A DNA stretch of 64,000 nt from Rhizobiales bacterium Ga0077525 (lineage in GTDB: Bacteria; Pseudomonadota; Alphaproteobacteria; Rhizobiales; Xanthobacteraceae): the NCBI GenBank assembly GCA_001464835.1, contig LNDS01000015.1:110429-174428 (forward strand), in the 5' to 3' direction. This document shows positions 60,929 through 64,000 of this stretch, piece after piece (position 1 is the stretch's first letter; every line of letters begins with the position of its first letter). The notes under the pieces are model-generated. The model searched no databases. It saw only the letters and a list, made by a program, of their open reading frames with translations, and was not told the DNA's origin. The position numbers and the translations under genes were made by a program.

Positions 60929-62974
60929 TCAGGCGGCCTGCACGTCGGCGAGGAACCGGCGCACTTCCGTCTCCAGCCCTTCGGCTTCGATCGCCACCGC
61001 GTCGGCGAGATCCTTGACGCCGCCGGCCGTGGCGCGGGCCTCGGTGATGACGCCGCCGACGCGGATCATAGCTTCGGCGCCGTTGCGCGCCTCGCCGGAG
61101 GCGCGGTTGACGCCATCGGCGATCGAGGCGACGGCCGAGTTCTGCTGGTCGACGGTCGCGGCGACGCCGGTGGCGATCGCCGCCATGTCGCGGATGATGA
61201 CGTTGACCTGCTCGATGGCCAGCGCCGCGTCGCCGGCCGCCGATTGGATCGCGCCGATCTGACTGGCGATTTCCTCGGTCGCTTTCGCGGTCTGTCCGGC
61301 CAGCGATTTGACTTCAGCCGCAACCACGGCAAATCCACGGCCGGCATCGCCAGCGCGCGCGGCTTCGATGGTGGCATTGAGCGCCAGGAGATTGGTCTGT
61401 CCGGCAATCGCCTGAATCAGCCCGACGACCTCGCCGATGCGGGTCGCGGCTTGGCCCAGATCGTTCATGGTGCGGACGGTACGCTGGGCTTCCGAGACGG
61501 CGCGCTCGGCGACGCCGGTCGATTTCGACGCCTGCGACGCAATTTCGCCGATGGAGGCCGCCAGTTCCTCGACCGAGCTCGCGGCGGCGGTGACGTTTTC
61601 CGAGGCGATGGTGACGCGCTGTTCCGCGGTGCGGGCTTCGGACGAAACCGTGTCGGCCGACATATTCAGATCGGCCGAACTGGTTTCGAGCTTGATCGAT
61701 GCGGCGCGCAGCCTGGCGAGCGCCGCGCCGACCGAACCGTTGAATTGCGCGATGGTCCGTGAAATCGTTTCGGCGCGTGCGATCTGCGCGGCGCTGGTTT
61801 CGCTCTGGCTGCGTGCCAGCGCTTCGCGTTCGATCATGTTGTCACGGAAGACGATCACGGTGCGCGCCATGCCGCCGATCTCGTCGCGGGCGCGGGTGGC
61901 GGGAATTCGCGCTGTCGTATCGCCGGCGGCCAGCCGCTTCATGACGTCGGCCAGACCATGGAGCGGACGGGTGATGCTGCGGCCGACCAGGAAGCTGAAG
62001 CCGAGGCCGAGCGCCACCATGGCGAAGCCGACGGCGATAATGCCGTTGCGGGTGCGGGCCTGCGACAGCGAGAGCGCGCCGGTCGCCTGCCGGGCGGCGT
62101 CGTTGGCGGACGCGATGATGGTATCGATGCGCGGCAGCATGCCCTGGCTGTCCATATCGATGAGTGTGCGCAACGGCTGCGTCCGGTCGGTTTCCTCGAT
62201 CCAGCTGGCGAAAGCATCGACATAGCGCGCGACATCCTTCTCCAGCCGGCCTTTCATCTCCGGCGTGCCGTCGATTTGGGAAAACAGATCGGTGAATTGT
62301 TGGTAACTCGCGCGAAATTGCAGTTGCGTGGCCACGGCCGGATTGAGCCGGTAGTCCAGTTCCTGGTGCCGCATGACCATCAGCAACATGACGAGCCGCT
62401 TGGCGTCGGCGTCGGCCAGCCATGTCATGTTGTTGTTGATGGCGGCTTCGATCTTGTTGCCGGCGTCGCGCAGCAGGCCGCGCAGGCCTTCGTCTTCGCG
62501 TTTTCCGAGAATGCTCTGCGCCGCGAATAGCTTGTTGTAGTTGTTGTCGATATCGTCGAGCTTGCGGCGCAGCGACGCGACGTCGGCGGCGCTCGAAGCG
62601 CCGAGCGCCGCTTCGATGGTGTCCAGGCTGCGGCTGGCCAGCGCCTGCGACGTCTCGAAGGTTTCCGACGGGGTGCTGATTCCGCGGGCGAAATCCTTGA
62701 CCGCGATTCGCATCGCGGCGGTGGCGATCTTGAAGTCGCGGCTGGCGTCGGCAAGGTCGCGTGCCGCCGCGACGGTCCGGACGGCGTGGCCGACCTCGGC
62801 TTCGCCGGATACGTAAGTCAGTCCATTGGCCAGAAAGCCGACGACCGGCACCAGCGCCAGCGCGATCAGCCGGGTGCGTACCGAAAATGTCGCCAACAGA
62901 CGGCTCAGCCTGTTGGTCGACATTGCCACGAAGTCTCTGGGCCGCACGTTGAGGTGCAATTTGCTGAGCTTCAT
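60929..62974 (-). CDS. Methyl-accepting chemotaxis protein
   Basis: 681 residues. Transmembrane helix 1 ([20 protein letters not shown], ~residues 37-57) is followed by a ~250-residue helical periplasmic sensor region, helix 2 ([20 protein letters not shown], ~313-332), a HAMP domain ([20 protein letters not shown]) and a signalling domain with the hairpin tip around [17 protein letters not shown]. An ATG at residue 18 (62923) is an alternative start. The ligand is unknown. No che genes are adjacent. Confidence 0.93.
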   Translation of the reverse strand: MKLSKLHLNVRPRDFVAMSTNRLSRLLATFSVRTRLIALALVPVVGFLANGLTYVSGEAEVGHAVRTVAAARDLADASRDFKIATAAMRIAVKDFARGISTPSETFETSQALASRSLDTIEAALGASSAADVASLRRKLDDIDNNYNKLFAAQSILGKREDEGLRGLLRDAGNKIEAAINNNMTWLADADAKRLVMLLMVMRHQELDYRLNPAVATQLQFRASYQQFTDLFSQIDGTPEMKGRLEKDVARYVDAFASWIEETDRTQPLRTLIDMDSQGMLPRIDTIIASANDAARQATGALSLSQARTRNGIIAVGFAMVALGLGFSFLVGRSITRPLHGLADVMKRLAAGDTTARIPATRARDEIGGMARTVIVFRDNMIEREALARSQSETSAAQIARAETISRTIAQFNGSVGAALARLRAASIKLETSSADLNMSADTVSSEARTAEQRVTIASENVTAAASSVEELAASIGEIASQASKSTGVAERAVSEAQRTVRTMNDLGQAATRIGEVVGLIQAIAGQTNLLALNATIEAARAGDAGRGFAVVAAEVKSLAGQTAKATEEIASQIGAIQSAAGDAALAIEQVNVIIRDMAAIATGVAATVDQQNSAVASIADGVNRASGEARNGAEAMIRVGGVITEARATAGGVKDLADAVAIEAEGLETEVRRFLADVQAA

Positions 62975-63185
62975 GGACCGTCTTCAATGTCGCCGGCGCG
63001 GAGGCAGGGGCGCGCATGGTACGGACGCAGGAAAGCGCGAATTGGTTAATTTTGATGCAATTCGGGGCCGAGGAGGGCACTAACGCCCGCAACAAGCCCT
63101 GTTTCACCGGCGTTTGCTTTTGTGCACTGCACGCGTAGTGTAAAGGCTGCGGGCGCTAACCCGATGCCCCCGATCAGAGGTTCTA

Positions 63186-64000
63186 ATGCCGATTGCCGCC
63201 TCCCGCTCCGCTGCCGAAAACGATCTGGTTGACCTCAGCCGCGAAGCGACTCTGGCGCTCGATGCGCTTCTTGCCGATGCGGTGGTCAAGGTGCGCGAGC
63301 GCGTCGTGGTCGAGGGCCATGCGGTCGCCAGCCTGTTCGACCGCGAGCAGCGCGCCACTCACGGCCTGGCCTGGCTGGCAACTTACGTCGAAGCGGTGCG
63401 CCAGCTTGCCGCCTACACCGAGCGCATGGCCGCCAGCGGCCTTCTTGGCGAACTCGAAGAGCATCTGGTCCGCATCGGCATCGGCGAATGTTTGAGCCAG
63501 ATCGTCGGCGGCATTCCGATGAGCCAGGGCGAACTGGTGCGGCCGAGCGATCTGGGACTTTCGCCGTCGCAGGTGTCGGCGCGCATCAATCCGATGGTCG
63601 AGACTTTGATCGTGTCCGGCAACACCGCCGAGCGGCGCGCCCGGCTGATGGAATTGATGCGCGCCCACCACGGCGCCACCATCGGGGCGGCAGGTCTCGA
63701 TGAGACGTTAGAATCGATACGTGAGGAGATGCGCCGCTTCGCCGACAACGAAGTTATCGGCAATGCGCAAGGCTGGCACAGAACCAACAGCTATATCCCG
63801 ATGGACGTCATCGCGCAGATGTCCGAGCTCGGCGTATTCGGCCTGACCATTCCGGAAGAATTCGGCGGCATGGGCCTGGGCAAGGAATCAATGTGCGTCG
63901 TCTCCGAGGAATTGTCGCGCGGCTATATCGGCGTCGGCTCTTTGGGCACGCGCTCGGAAATCGCCGCCGAACTCATTCTCGGCGGCGGCACCGCCGAACA
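63186..64000 (+). CDS. mcd: Methylsuccinyl-CoA dehydrogenase (acyl-CoA dehydrogenase family), 3' end outside the window
   Basis: 271 codons visible from the ATG at 63186 (AGAGG upstream) and open to the window edge. The first ~150 residues are the N-terminal extension typical of Mcd (LALDALLADAVVKVRERVVV, QRATHGLAWLATYVEAVRQL). The acyl-CoA dehydrogenase domain follows, with PMDVIAQMSELGVFGLTIPE and EEFGGMGLGKESM at 200-245. Mcd oxidises methylsuccinyl-CoA to mesaconyl-CoA with FAD and ETF. With ecm and ccr nearby, three consecutive steps of the ethylmalonyl-CoA pathway are encoded. Position is inferred from the extension; catalytic residues lie beyond the window. Confidence 0.87.
   Translation, partial: MPIAASRSAAENDLVDLSREATLALDALLADAVVKVRERVVVEGHAVASLFDREQRATHGLAWLATYVEAVRQLAAYTERMAASGLLGELEEHLVRIGIGECLSQIVGGIPMSQGELVRPSDLGLSPSQVSARINPMVETLIVSGNTAERRARLMELMRAHHGATIGAAGLDETLESIREEMRRFADNEVIGNAQGWHRTNSYIPMDVIAQMSELGVFGLTIPEEFGGMGLGKESMCVVSEELSRGYIGVGSLGTRSEIAAELILGGGTAE

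Overview
The window reads as the chromosome of a GC-rich alphaproteobacterium, most likely order Hyphomicrobiales (Bradyrhizobium/Xanthobacteraceae side). The evidence is the gene content (1003-residue PutA without a DNA-binding domain, DUF6494, Tyr/Arg-rich secreted proteins, ethylmalonyl-CoA pathway, aerobic cob genes with cobK and cobF inverted) and intergenic palindromes familiar from these genomes. No rRNA, CRISPR array or intact insertion sequence was seen.

Layout. 1-19.7 kb is chromosomal backbone: the 3' end of an acyl-CoA synthetase, a flippase, a DapA-family lyase with DUF924, FadD, a G3E GTPase overlapping a D,D-carboxypeptidase, a thiolase, a NitT/TauT-type ABC importer divergent from putA, a HisE-like gene, a YqaA membrane protein, an SAF-domain dehydrogenase and several small secreted proteins. 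At 19,886-19,970 is tRNA-Leu(CAA).

From the 3' end of that tRNA to an imperfect copy of it at 48,575-48,597 lies a ~28.7 kb genomic island. It opens with a P4-type tyrosine recombinase flanked by 11-bp arm-like repeats, one of which recurs beside the right end. An A/T-richer segment follows with a methyltransferase, a truncated radical-SAM gene, a tRNA-Gly(CCC) and the remnant of a second integrase. The rest is an almost complete aerobic cobalamin pathway. bluB-cobC and cobU-cobO-cobQ run leftward and cobD rightward. A riboswitch-led run follows: DUF1636-cobW-cobN-cobG-cobH-cobI-cobJ, inverted cobK, cobL-cobE-cobM-cobA-cobB, inverted cobT, cobV, inverted cobF. It ends with cobalt transporter genes cbtB-cbtA behind their own riboswitch and an unusual histidine phosphatase. 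CobS/CobT chelatase subunits and the CobR reductase are not in the window.

48.6-64 kb is backbone again: small envelope genes, a DsbB-like protein, GFA, HNH endonuclease, esterase, AlkA, GluQ, a hybrid histidine kinase, then an uncharacterised protein paired with a UGSC-family selenoprotein. The latter reads through an in-frame TGA at 56,297-56,299 followed by a compact hairpin, so ordinary ORF calling cuts it at 93 residues. Next come ethylmalonyl-CoA mutase (B12-dependent) divergent from crotonyl-CoA carboxylase/reductase, a YihY protein, a chemoreceptor and the 5' part of methylsuccinyl-CoA dehydrogenase. The B12 made by the island is therefore plausibly used by the mutase 8 kb away in ethylmalonyl-CoA-based C2 assimilation.
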